From Hysterangium stoloniferum (Eukaryota; Basidiomycota; Agaricomycetes; Hysterangiales; Hysterangiaceae), in assembly GCA_015178975.1 (NCBI GenBank), contig WHVD01000057.1:124001-188000 (forward strand): a stretch of 64,000 bases of DNA. The letters are read 5' to 3'. The notes below the pieces were generated by a model. The model saw nothing but the letters and a program-made list of their open reading frames with translations, had not been told where the DNA came from and did not search any database. Each line of letters opens with the position of its first letter. The stretch's first letter is position 1. This document shows positions 40,906 through 51,418 of this stretch, piece after piece. A program made the translations under genes and the position numbers.

Positions 40906-42452
40906 TGCTGCATTGTCAACATGAAAGGCAACGTGGTGGTGCTTCCATGTGTGCCCCCAACGTAAGATGGCCTGTAAGATTGCATAAATCTCCTTGAATT
41001 GGATATCGTGCTGGTGGAAACTTCGAGGTATGCGTGAAGAATACCAGGAGTCATTATAAATACCGCCAATGCCTTTAGATCCACTGGCATCAGTGTAGAC
41101 GTGGACTGATGGGTAAGAGGGTGTGATGAGATGGATGCCATTCCAGGCTTTCGCAAATTGTCACCACCATTGGAGGTCAGCACGAGCATAGGCAGGGACG
41201 TGTCGACGGGGAAATGGTGACTTGAATGTCATTGAAAAATTGATCAAGTGCCAGATGAATGCACGGGAATGGAGTATGACCTGTGAGGTAAATTGGAGAA
41301 ACCCAATGAGTTCCTGCAATTGGCAGAGATTGACTGTGGGGGTATTGATTAATGTTTCTAGAAGAGTATTGAGATAGGTGAGTTTGTCGGCAGGGAGCTG
41401 GGCTTCCATGGCATCTGTATCGATTTCCAGGCCCAAATATTCCAGTTTGGTGCAAGGTGAGACAGTCCTTTCATGCTGGAATGTAAGACCAAGCTGTTGG
41501 CCAAGGTCCATGCACCAGGAGATAGCGGCATTAGCAATATATAGGGGAGTGTGTGTGGGGGAAAGATGGGCAGGAAATCATCTAGATAGTGGTGGAGAGC
41601 ACCAGGAATGTGACGTAGTATGATCCAATGGAGGCCTTCGGCAAATAGATTGAATATGTAAGGAGCTGAGCGTAGTCCAAAGATTAGGACAATGGCATAA
41701 TAAAACTGTGAGTTCCAGTGAAAGCCGAGGCGATGCCACTCAGAAGGGGCAACGGGGATGTGATGGAAGGCTTCTTTGAGATCTAATTTGGCTAGTAGGG
41801 TACCCCAGCCGAATGCGCGAACGGCTTGGAGGGCAGATTCAAAAGAGTCGTATCTAATGGAGGCTTCGGAATCAGGGATGCCATCATTGACAGAGTCACC
41901 TGGGGGCCACGAGAGGTGATTGATTAAGCGTAGTTTAGAGCTATGTTTGCGTGTGGCTAAGCCAAGAGGGGACGATCGAAAGTCCGCGAGAGGGGGGGAC
42001 GAAAAGGGTCCAAGCGCATGTGAGTTAGCAATGAGTTTGCTGATAGAAGAGGACACAGCGGTGGTGTCTATCTTTGTTGATGGCAGGTTGCAACATGCCT
42101 GAGGGTGATCAAGTGATGAAAATCCAATTAGAGCACCATGTTTTATTATATGTAGTAGAGAATCTACAAAGGAACAATCTGGGTAATCTTTCAAGTAAAA
42201 CTTCCAGGCACTACGGTTTAGAGGAGAATTAATGATGCGCAAAGTTGCTGCTATAGTTCTGGATGGAGCGTGATTACAGCGGGGGTCAGAATTGGGACGG
42301 GGTGGAGGAGGTGGATTTGGAGGGAAAAGGTCGTAGAATGGGGGAAAAGGGACCAGTGTCGATGCCAAGGATAAGGGAGCTGAGGATGGGGATGCTTTGA
42401 GGGTTGCAAGGGTAGGGCAATGGTGAGTGTGCTGCAAGTGGTGTCTCACCAT
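40890..42452 (-). pseudogene. YR element reverse transcriptase and RNase H
   Basis: Minus strand: SAWKFYLKDYPDCSFVDSLL, LINHLSWPPGDSVNDGIP, LAKLDLKEAFHHIPVAPSEW, the catalytic HHYLDDFLPIFPPH and YLGLEIDTD, then RNase H-like VYTDASGSKGIGGIYND and AFHVDNAAVVSTLTKE. A frameshift near 41535 and a stop near 41160 break the frame. The layout RT-RNase H-recombinase in one line is typical of DIRS-like elements. Confidence 0.88.
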
Positions 42453-42461
42453 GCTGTCCTC

Positions 42462-44374
42462 CTAGGTGGCTTTCTTTGGGCATTTGACAATGCCGTGGTC
42501 TGTGCTATCACAGACACGGCATTTGTGGGTCCGAAGACACTTCTCCCTGTAGCAGGTGCGGAAGTTGAAGTCGTTGCAAGACTGGGTTTTGCCATAATCA
42601 TTGGAGCTTTGGGCCTTGTCTTTGTCTTTAAGTGGACGAGCCTTGGTGTGTCCTACTAGAAACCCATTTTGGTACTCGGTATCGATCACACCCCAGGTAA
42701 GAAAATTGCCCTGGGACATTTCCACTAGACGACAGGCATGGACAGCAAAGTGATAGTTGAGGACTGCTGTCCATTCATATTGGAGGTGCAGAGAATTGAG
42801 AAGACTGATGTAGCGGTTGCAACCAACAATGAAAGGGATGGCAGTTGATGAGGGTGCAGAGGAAAGGACCTGGGCCTGCAATATGCTGAAGTAACATTGC
42901 AGTGGAAAATGGAGTGACTCGAAGGAAGGAAACTCTTTTGATGAAGGGGCCTTCTCGTGGTGAACTAATGAGCCATTCTCATATTCCAGGGTGGTGGAGA
43001 CTTGCTTGTCACGAAGCCTGGTGTCAAGCTTGGATAACTGGCCAGGACGGAGTGTGTGGCGGCCAATTGCCAGCAGCAGTGATTCCTCGATGTCGGGAAA
43101 AAGGGATTGGAGGGAGGACGTACCGTAGCCAGTATTAGTGGGAGGCGGCATAAAATTGAATTGAGGAGCTGTTGGGGCAGCTGGAGGGCCAGGGAATGAT
43201 AGTGGAACTGCGGGTGGCATAGACAGATTGTGTGGTATTGGCAGGGATGGAGGCAGTGGCTGAACGGGAAGGGCACTCGAATGGCCCTGGGGGGCTCTCA
43301 AGTGGTGAAGGATTGCGTCCTGACCTTGTGAGATCTTGATGAGAGTAGTGAGGAGCAAGTTGGCCGTCTGCGTGTCAGCAGGGGAGAGGTTTGAACTGGG
43401 GGTGGGTGCAGCAGGTGCAACAGGTGCAGCAGGTGTGGTGATGAGGGGAGGAGGGGGGAGGGAAGGAGTGGGAAGCTGAGGATGTGGGCTAGGAGTGCCA
43501 GGCATAATGAAGTGGCCAGAACCTGTGTCAACTTGGTGGGATATAGAGGAGACAGCCGGGGCTTCAGGGGAGGAGTCTATGTCGGAGAGATCAGAGAGGT
43601 CGGAAGGGTCAACTGAAGGGAGAGGTGGCTTGGAGCGGAGATGTGAAGGGTATGCATATATGCATAATTGGACAGTGGATTATTATGCATATTATAGTAC
43701 TATATTATCTAGTTTCTATTTCTTTTCTTTAATTCCCTATATCCTTCGAGCATACCCGTATTTCTTAGTTCGAAGTCTTGTGTATACCTATGGGTGCTCT
43801 CGGCACCAAATGATAGACACTTTTTACCCAGCAGACACCACCTCGTAAACGACCCAGACGTCGAATAGCGAGAGGTGTCAAGGGTAACGTCTCAACTACC
43901 TATAAAGGTAGTGATCTCTCGCATACTAACAGACTTTGGACTCGAACCGCAAAGGTCAAGTTCCACTCTAAGGTCTTTGCACTCATCGACATTATAGTCG
44001 ACTCACGCTACTATCTCTTTACTTTAGATATTCAGCTTCTCGTTGATTATCTATCTTACTTCTAGCTATGAGTTGTACCGTGAAGGTCAACTCTTTCATC
44101 TTTTCATTCTAGCCGTCAAGAGCAACTGTACAGTTGCTCTTGTGATGCATTGCATATCTCCTTGCTAGTACGGCCAGTCTAGTAATCTACGGTATTGTAC
44201 TGAACGGTCAATACCTGCTAGTAGTAGTTGAATAAACGCTATACTTCGTATATTGAACGGTCAAAATCTATCGACTCTTCACAGGAGATGGTGGTCAGTT
44301 GGAGGAGCAGTAGTGTGGGCTCGATGTTGGGAAGGTCTAGGTGTTGCTACTTGATTGCGACCAAATGTGGACAT
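42462..44374 (-). pseudogene. YR element gag, interrupted by solo LTR-Z
   Basis: Starts with ATG at 44374 (MSTFGRNQVATPRPSQ), is broken by the solo LTR at 43642-44283, and resumes through an acidic Ser/Pro segment (SDLSDLSDIDSSPE), a Pro-rich region, a structured core with RHTLRPGQLSKLDTRLRDK, and a Cys/His end CLRTHKCRVCDSTDHGIVKC. With the LTR and one ggaga removed the frame is continuous: 1266 nt, 422 codons including the stop. Nucleic-acid binding role inferred from the Cys/His end. Confidence 0.8.
43642..44283 (+). mobile_element. Solo LTR-Z in the YR gag
   Basis: 642 bp, TGTGAAGGGTATGC...gactcttcaca, target duplication ggaga (43637-43641 and 44284-44288). Confidence 0.93.
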
Positions 44375-44579
44375 GCAATGTCGAAGACCCTGAGAAAAAG
44401 AAGAAATCACTTGATGTCGTTGAAGACTATCGAGTGGTGCTGTGCGAGCTAATCAAGATGAGGACGTGAGATGAGGAATGGAGCTATCTATGTACGTAGC
44501 GAATGAACCACGGTGCATGTGTCACGTGCCTCATCCAGAGAAACCGATCAAAGGCATTTGTTCAATCTAACAAACAATC

Positions 44580-44700
44580 TTCCAATAACCCAACTTCATC
44601 AACCGTGCCTTCATTTCTCCAGACCATTCTGGATAATTTTGGTTGTTTAAAGGTTTGAATTTTGGTAGTGATTCTGAGGATGTCATGCTTGACACAGTGT
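44580..44700 (-). pseudogene. Copia gag, N-terminal part
   Basis: Starts MTSSESLPKFKPLNNQNYPE and continues WSGEMKARLMKLGYWKIV, the usual start of copia gag proteins. Interrupted by the YR element about 40 codons in. Confidence 0.85.
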
Positions 44701-44829
44701 AGGGAAAATTTCCAAAAATTAAGTTTTCTTGCTTATACAAGCAAAAGTGACAGGCTCAACCAAACACAAAAGTTGGTTTGTTGTGCCTCCAAATTCAAGT
44801 ACTTATAGTGATATGTATTACAATTAGAA

Positions 44830-44845
44830 GCTGGGGCCCATAACC
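44830..44845 (-). promoter_or_regulatory. Copia primer-binding site, half-tRNA type
   Basis: Minus strand GGTTATGGGCCCCAGC immediately after the 5' LTR. It is complementary (one extra C) to the anticodon arm of initiator tRNA-Met (GCTGGGCCCATAACC) and corresponds to the site used by Drosophila copia, which is primed by a cleaved 5' half of that tRNA. Confidence 0.85.
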
Positions 44846-45329
44846 TATTAAAAATAGTATGAGTTGACTTATTGTAATACACAATCTATAAGTGGGTAAT
44901 AGACTTGTAATAATAGTACTTGTTTGTCAATCAATGTATCAGTTAGTGAATCACCTTCTGACATGATAGGTTTGGTGCTAGTTTAGGTGTACACTGGTTC
45001 TGGCATGCATTAACCTCAGAATGCATGGTCCACAATTAGTATCTTCATATGAAAAGGTGAAGAAATGGATGAACTGGCCCTAGGAAATGTTAAGTTTTCA
45101 TGGTGCTGTTCCTAGACTGTATAACTTTCCGTTTGTCTGAGTGAGGTGGCAGTACTCGTTGTAAATGGATGAGGACTAAACAAATACAAATAGACCTTAT
45201 ATGTATAACCCAAAATATGCGGTGAATTCCAAACCACAGCAACCTGAGCCCTAATGCTTGTGATCCCTCACTAACCCAAATCCCAGAAAAGTCAACAGGA
45301 AAAGGGTGCTTTCATCACCAATTCTAACA
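44846..45329 (-). repeat. Copia 5' LTR, with a 210-bp insert
   Basis: Same sequence as 25026-25293 apart from scattered changes and an insert at 45088-45297. Followed by target duplication ataac. Confidence 0.9.
45088..45297. mobile_element. 210-bp LTR-like insert
   Basis: Starts TGTTAAGTTTTCATGG, ends gaaaagtcaaca, flanked by ggaaa (45083-45087 and 45298-45302). The intact copia LTR on the other side shows the uninterrupted site, so the borders are certain. TG...CA ends and a 5-bp duplication point to a very short solo LTR or a TRIM-like element. Confidence 0.85.
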
Positions 45330-45620
45330 ATAACTTGTCAAAGAAGTTTAAGAACAAGAACAAGACCAATTCAACATCCAACAATACTACAGTCTCCAGC
45401 AGCAATTCTAGCACCTCTGCATCAAAGCCCCAAGAAGATTTGAGCAGCAAACTTGATGTAAATGGTAAACTCATTAATGCTGAGAAGCAACAATGAAAGG
45501 ACAACAACTGTTGCCTGTGGTGCAGTACCCCCACTCACATGGCTAACAAGTGTCCTCTCAATACAAAAGCTCATGCTGCTAAAGTGAGGATGTAAGATTG
45601 GATGGGTTTGGCAACTTGAG
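45330..45620 (+). pseudogene. Gag-like remnant, right part with zinc knuckle
   Basis: Continues the frame broken by the copia element: NNLSKKFKNKNKTNSTSNN, a Ser/Asn-rich linker, one stop near 45495, then CCLWCSTPTHMANKCPLN, a CX2CX4HX4C zinc knuckle typical of retroviral-type gag. Confidence 0.65.
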
Positions 45621-45881
45621 TTATGAAGGCATACAAGTTGTTCCCAGATGTAGCATATTAGCAGTGGGTTTCTGTCACTCTATCATTCCCCTTTCTCTTC
45701 CACTAGTCTGGGTATTGAACCTTCATTCCTCCCCCAAGGTTTAAAACACTTGTCAACAGTGTGTCCAACTCTTTGGGATGCTGGATTCAAGCAGACTAAA
45801 GAACTTCATGTTGTCTTTGTTGTGTTGTAGTTAGGGCCTGGCTGGTTTGTATGATAATATTTCTATGTCACACTATGGTTG

Positions 45882-46609
45882 TGTTGGGATCCCATAGTTT
45901 CAGACCTCCATGACCTGTTTTAGGCCTCAAACCCACCATCGACTCACTGGTGGAACCCCCACCCTAGTTTTACCACTTGTGGCACCCCCAACACTTGTTT
46001 TGCTATAGTAGTTAACCTTTTTAGTTTTCCATTCCATCTCCATCCCATTTCACATCTCCCTCTTGCATGTCTCACTTTCCACCTCAGACCCCTTTTAATA
46101 ATGTTTAGTATATTACATTTAGTCTCCCCACCTTGTCATCGACTTCTGATGATTTGCTTCATTCTTTGCTTCCTTGATTGGCCCTCTGGTCATCCGTTTC
46201 ATCATAGTATAAATCTTCTTATACTACAGTTCTTTAGTTTGAAAATGGACTTAAATTACCCTCTACTAGTTTCCAGTCTCATTCTCCCCTTCTCAGTACT
46301 CCCAAAGATGTTCTTGGCAAGCCACAAACTCTTACTATACAACTCTTAGTATTTTTGGCCCCCCAGTCAATTGAGCTAAGTGTTGAACTTCATCTCTATC
46401 ATACTATTTGCTCTGTTTGAAATACCAGAGCACCTTAACAGTTTGTATGAGGGCACAACACATAAGTTGAAGCCAAGCTCCACTACAATTATAGAGTTGG
46501 ACCTCCCAACTAGTACAATCTCTATTGTCAGCCCCCTGATTAACTCATTTTCAATCATCAGACCTCCAACTTAGAGCCCTCCTTCCCTCTTTCAGCTTAG
46601 ATCTTAACA
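45882..46609 (+). mobile_element. Solo LTR-V
   Basis: 728 bp, TGTTGGGATCCC...gatcttaaca with target duplication ggttg (45877-45881 and 46610-46614). Carries the shared motif variant cataagttgaagccaagctc at about 46459-46480. Related to the LTR at 47037-47755. Confidence 0.9.
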
Positions 46610-46930
46610 GGTTGTATCATGCATGGTGAGCCTCACAATACCTGCTGCCAACATCTTCTGATCATAGAGTGTGCTAATATATATGGACCACTTCCCTGGC
46701 ATCAACTCTAGGATGATTGTATGAAACTCAGAGCCATCAATTTTGCTACCCTGTCCAATTGCTTTTTCCCATGCTTCTTGAAGCACTGTGAAGTGTGCAG
46801 TTATATCAGTGCCATCTGTATGTCTTATACATACATAGATCATAGTGTATTCTCAGCATTTAAGCATGCAATGTCAGATATGGCATCATATGTTGTGGTG
46901 AGTGCATTCTAAGCCCCCACTGCAGTTTGA
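46610..46930 (-). pseudogene. Second copia gag fragment
   Basis: Minus-strand words DGTDITAHFTVLQEAWEKAI, GSKIDGSEFHTIILELMPGK and STLYDQKMLAAGIVRLTMHD match the UBN2-type gag of a different copia lineage from the main one. No ends or other domains were found; the solo LTR-V cut it at 46609. Confidence 0.7.
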
Positions 46931-47036
46931 GTTGATTTAATTGTGAAACCAAGTAGATTCTTAATGTTGAGGGTAATCATCCCTTTGCACATGCATCACA
47001 CTGTCCCCATTTGTCTGCCATTGGTGTCATAGAGCC

Positions 47037-47755
47037 TGTTAGGATCCTGTCATTTCAGACCCTGCAATTTGTTTCTCACTAGAAAACCCTCATTGTCTCA
47101 TTATTGGAGCCCCCACCCACACCATTACCTTCATAGCTCCCCTGATACTTGTTCATAATGAGCTAGCGACCTGTTCCATCTCCACTCCATCCACTCCTCC
47201 ATTTCTGTCTCCACATATACTCTTACTTGCCAACTAACATTGTTTTCTTAGTACCATACATCAGTTTCTATTACTCCCCACCTCGTCATCACTTCCCCTT
47301 GATCCATCCTACACTTTGCTTCTCTGATCAGCTTTCCGATCACCCATCTCAATGTAGTATAAAACTTTTTCCATGTACACTACAGTTCTTCAGTTCAAAT
47401 ATTGACTTAGATTAGCCCCTTATTAGGTTTTCACCTTCCCCTCTCATTGCTACATTCTTGAAGAGTGGTTTTTGGCAAGCTACAACCTTCTACTGCTCAA
47501 CTCTTAGTGATTTGGCCCTCTAGTCGACTAAGCTAAGTGTTGACTCTTACTCATATCATACTATCTGCTCTGTTTGAAATACTGGAGCACCCTGAAAATT
47601 CATGTGAGGGTGCAATACATAAGTTGAAGCCAAACTCCATTACAATTATAGAGTTGGACGTCCCAACTAGTACAATCTCTATCATCAGCCCCCAATTAAC
47701 TCATTTCCCCTCATCAGCCCTCTGACTAGAGCTCTTCCTGGCTTAGATCTTAACA
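47037..47755 (+). repeat. LTR-V, probable 5' LTR of a truncated Gypsy
   Basis: 719 bp, TGTTAGGATCCTG...gatcttaaca. The flanks gagcc and cagta do not match, so it is not a clean solo LTR. A gag-like frame begins just downstream, which fits a 5' LTR of a truncated element. Contains the shared motif variant at about 47618-47638. Confidence 0.7.
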
Positions 47756-47763
47756 CAGTATAT

Positions 47764-49310
47764 TTGAACTCAAGCTCACAAACTGTTATTTCTCTAATCA
47801 TGAACCCCTTTGATGCTAGACAAGAAGCTATCAGGAGGGTTACACTTTATATACATACCACTGATCAACAGTATGTTGGATCCCCGCTGACAACACTTCA
47901 GGACTATAACCCCAATGCTTGGACCCCAGTGAGCCCACCAAGGCCTCTTCTGGTCCCCCTGAGCCCAGGTAGAAGCATTTTCCAGCACTTCTCAAACCTC
48001 CCCAGTCAATCCACAACCACTTGCATCATGTTGGCATTCCCAGTGGTGGTCCCACAATAGTGGACCTCCCAGTTCTCATCACAGTTTTGGTGGTGGGCCC
48101 CCAAGCTCCCACCATAGTTCCCATTCTGGTTTTTGTGGTGGAACCCTGAGTTCCCATCATAGTTCTCATCACAGCTCTTACCCCAGTTCTTATCATGGTA
48201 TTCCCAGTTGTTACGACTGGAAAATCTGCCAGACTCTGGGCACTAACTTATATGCACCCACACCCTACATGCACCAGTTATCAGTTTACTGGAATACCCA
48301 CTGGACTCCAGACATCAGATCTGTCCATGCTTGACCTTAATCACTTCATGTATCAGTCACTGGAATACCCACTGGGACCCACACCTGTCTATCTCCAACC
48401 CTGTCCTATGCACCAGTCACTGGACTCCTCTCAGAAAACCTGACAGCTCTCTAACTGAGCCCCATTCCCATTATGGTCAAATGACTGTCATGTTTTGGAC
48501 TCCACTCCTGCCCTGTTCCTGTTATGGTCTAACGACCTGTCACAATTTGGACTCTGCTCCACTCCATCCTGTTCCTAACACCAAATTTGGTGTTTACTTA
48601 TCTTGTTTCATGTTTACTGGTTTGGATTTCATTATTACTAGATTTGGTATGACATACATTCCACAGTCTATATAGTCTGGCAGATGTTGTACGTACAATC
48701 CAGTCAGAAAATCAGCCTAGATTCTCCCTAGTAATCTCAGTACATTTTCTGCACTAATCTCCTCTTTGAAACACACTGCTATTTACCTTGTCAGAGCCCA
48801 TGGGCTCCAACCTATCTAATACTCTACCTCCAACTCATCACCACCCGACCTCTCAACCTCCACGGGATTTCCACAGTCGACTCCCTGACCTCTCAACCCA
48901 CCAACCACTCCTGGACTCCCTGGGATTCCCATCCACCCATCTGAAATTGGACAACACAATCTTGCAAGGGCACAGCCTATAAGCTGAAGCCAAGTCCTAC
49001 TGGCTTTCCCGTGGGTTTCTCTGGAACCCCTCCGATAAGCTCCGCACATGCCCCTTAACACCAGTGGCAGATCTCCAAGTTCACACCACAGCTCACATCC
49101 TGGTTCTCATCATTCTGGCAATAATTCAGCAGGTGCATCTCACAGTTCCATAGTAATTCCTGACCTAGTCTTAGGACAGCACTCGAAGGACTCACCACTT
49201 TCCTTGAAAATAATTGAGGGTGGACTGCCCAGTGAGCCAAGGTCAAAGAACCTGATGTTTTTCATGGAACTGATACCTCAAAACTGCAGCTGTAAAGGCT
49301 ACCACTGACA
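47764..49310 (+). pseudogene. Gag-like gene split by a solo LTR-A
   Basis: Frame with NPFDARQEAIRRVTLYIHTT and PNAWTPVSPPRPLLV, then a His/Ser-rich stretch (SSHHSSHHSSYPSSYHG) that runs into the LTR at 48209 and resumes with SGRSPSSHHSSHPGSHHSG after 49060. Removing the LTR and one ccagt restores the frame through the His/Ser repeats. Stops occur elsewhere. Likely the N-terminal region of gag belonging to the LTR-V element. No known function for the His/Ser tract. Confidence 0.6.
48209..49060 (+). mobile_element. Solo LTR-A
   Basis: 852 bp, TGTTACGACTGG...ccccttaaca, target duplication ccagt (48204-48208 and 49061-49065). More diverged than the other LTR-A copies, so an older insertion. Confidence 0.92.
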
Positions 49311-49969
49311 GGGCCTGTGGTACTCACACAAGGCTAGCAGAGGGACATCCAAAGAGAAAAGGATAAAGGGGGCATCTCTGCTAGGTGTTCCAAAACATAT
49401 GTAAGGTGTCTAAAAATAGAATGATAGCTTACCCCAAATAGGCACTAACTATATACTCTACTTTAGAATATTCCTAGAGGGTGGAATAGCCCTCTAGAAA
49501 ACATGAGAAAATTACAGGAGACAATATAAAATAACCTCTAAGGGTTGGCCAGCATAGACATGATATAAACCAGAGAGAAGAAATAGAATGTCCCCTTACA
49601 CCAACAGTGGATAATTTAGTCTCAACAATTTATCCAAACATACATGATCCTGAGGTTCTTACTAATGAGTTTTTCTTGGAGTGGGCCATTCTCTGTCCTC
49701 AAAATCCAGATGTAGATCAAATCAATGACATGCTCTTTGAAAAATGATTGGGCAAACCTACCACAGTGCAGACAGTGTAAAGATGGAGCCAATGAGACAT
49801 TATATCCTCCTGAGTACTTAAACTCAATCAACTTTGGAGGATTGTCACCAAGTAAATTGCATTTGAAACCTGGAGTGTCATTGATGCTTCTTCAAAACTT
49901 GGAACAAGACTGTGGTTAATACAAATGACTCACAGAGGACTTCAAGGAAAGATCATTACAGGACCTTCA

Positions 49970-50195
49970 TGTTAAGAACTGAAAACTGACTAATGTCAGT
50001 TGGCTGACGGGGACTGATCGGAAGGACTTGGCTTCAGCTTATGTGCTGTGCCCTCACAAGTTACTGTCAGGTGTCCTTAAATTTCAGGAGGGCGAAAACT
50101 AGTCCTATTGAATTCCTCATGGCAAATTACTGATTGGAACTGAAGGATAAGTCGAGTGTCGGGCCAAGGGGGTCAGAGGCCGAAGAGGTGCGAGA
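49970..50195 (-). repeat. Gypsy-B 3' LTR (LTR-X), truncated
   Basis: Matches the corresponding end of 57581-58329, including tgttaagaactgaaaactga and the reverse-complement motif ggacttggcttcagcttatg. The match stops at about 50195, where RNase H sequence begins. Confidence 0.88.
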
Positions 50196-51418
50196 CAAAA
50201 AGGCTACTGGGTGGACTTCACTGTCAGTGTCCAGAATGGACAATATTGCAGCAAGCACATAATCCGAGGCATCAGTTTCCACAATAAGTTGAACATCAGG
50301 CTTCCAGTGCAACAAAATAGGGGCAGATGTAAACACACTTTTCAATTCTCAGAATGCCATTTGGCATTCTTCGGAGAAATTCCACAGGGCATCTTTACGA
50401 GTAAGACGAGTGAGTGGAATGGTAATTTTTGAGTAATTGTGAATGAAATGACAATAAAAATTGGCGAAGCCTAAAAAGGACTGAATGTCCTTAACCTTTT
50501 GGGGTTCCAGCCAATCTTGAATGACTTGAAGTTTAGAGTCGTCCATGCAGAGACTGTCGGGTCCCATCATGAAACCTAAATATTCAACTGTGTCGACATC
50601 AAATGAACATTTTTTACCATTCGCAAAAAGACCATGTTTTTGGAGTCTTCAGAGAACTTCACAGATGTGTTTGTCATGAAGTGTAGGATCTTCGGAAAAT
50701 ATGAGGATGTCGTCTAAGTAGACAATGACATAGACATCAAGGAGGTTAGAAAAGATGTCATTGATAAAACGTTGAAAGACTGATGGAGCGTTGGTGAGGC
50801 CAAAAGGCATCACTAACCATTTGAAAGAGTCATAATGAGTGCAAACAGCCATTTTCCATTTGTCACCTTTGGCAATCCAAACCAAATGATAGGCGTGTTT
50901 GAGATCTATCTTTATATAGATTCAGGCTTCCAAGGGGCATCGAGTAAATTGGAGATTAGTGGTAACGGGTACTTATCTTTCCGAGTGATCGCATTTAGTT
51001 TTTCAAAAGTCAACACAAAGCCATAGGGAACTGTCTTTTTTCCAAACAAATAGGACAGGGGCTCCATAAGGAGACTTTGAGGGTTGGATAAATCCTATAG
51101 CCAAGTGTTTGTCCAAGAAATCTCGGATAGCTGATAATTCAGACTGCGAGAGAGGATAAACTGGGCCTAAGGGTGGATGTGAACCTTCTTCAATATCAAT
51201 TTTCAAATTGTAGGGCCTGTGAGGGGCAAGTCAATCAGCTTTTTGTTTACTGAAGACATCTACAAATTCATGGTATTTTTCTGGAACACCTTCCAAATCT
51301 GCGATCAGTTCAGCCACCAGGGTTGTGAAATGACCGGTGGCTTCATCAACTTTAAGATTGACAGTAAATGCTTGGGAGCCTTCCAACTTGATGGCTCTCA
51401 TAAAAGCTGCGGCATTTA
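50196..51418 (-). pseudogene. Gypsy-B reverse transcriptase
   Basis: Minus strand: [97 protein letters not shown], the catalytic box [52 protein letters not shown] and the RNase H start [14 protein letters not shown]. Same lineage as Gypsy-A pol but clearly diverged from it. Stops near 50650, 50990 and 51230. Confidence 0.92.

Larger units (their letters stand above)
39135..44578 (-). mobile_element. Tyrosine-recombinase retrotransposon (DIRS/PAT-Ngaro type)
   Basis: Inserted in the copia gag with no clear target duplication, as expected for recombinase-mediated integration. Reading on the minus strand: repeat A1 (44578-44391), gag, RT, RNase H, tyrosine recombinase, repeat B1 (about 39622-39529), repeat A2 (about 39528-39350), repeat B2 (about 39228-39135). 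A1 matches A2 and B1 matches B2, giving the split-direct-repeat layout A1-ORFs-B1-A2-B2 of PAT/Ngaro elements. An additional partial B copy lies at about 39228-39292. Gag is interrupted by a solo LTR-Z. Frameshifts and one stop in the pol part indicate it is inactive. Confidence 0.85.
25026..45329 (-). mobile_element. Ty1/copia retrotransposon with nested insertions
   Basis: The ends are 268-269-bp LTRs (25026-25293, and 44846-45329 after discounting a 210-bp insert) flanked by the 5-bp target duplication ataac (25021-25025 and 45330-45334). On the minus strand the order is 5' LTR, primer site, gag, protease, integrase, reverse transcriptase/RNase H, polypurine tract, 3' LTR: the copia order. 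About 20.3 kb as it stands, but most is later insertions (Gypsy-A, solo LTR-A, the LTR-X/Z/W stack, the YR element, the 210-bp insert). Coding parts carry stops and a large deletion before the RT core, so it is dead. Confidence 0.93.

Noticed and set aside
47037..47755. Second LTR-V as a clean solo LTR
   Set aside because: Its flanks gagcc and cagta do not match; a gag-like frame starts right after, so a 5' LTR of a truncated element fits better.
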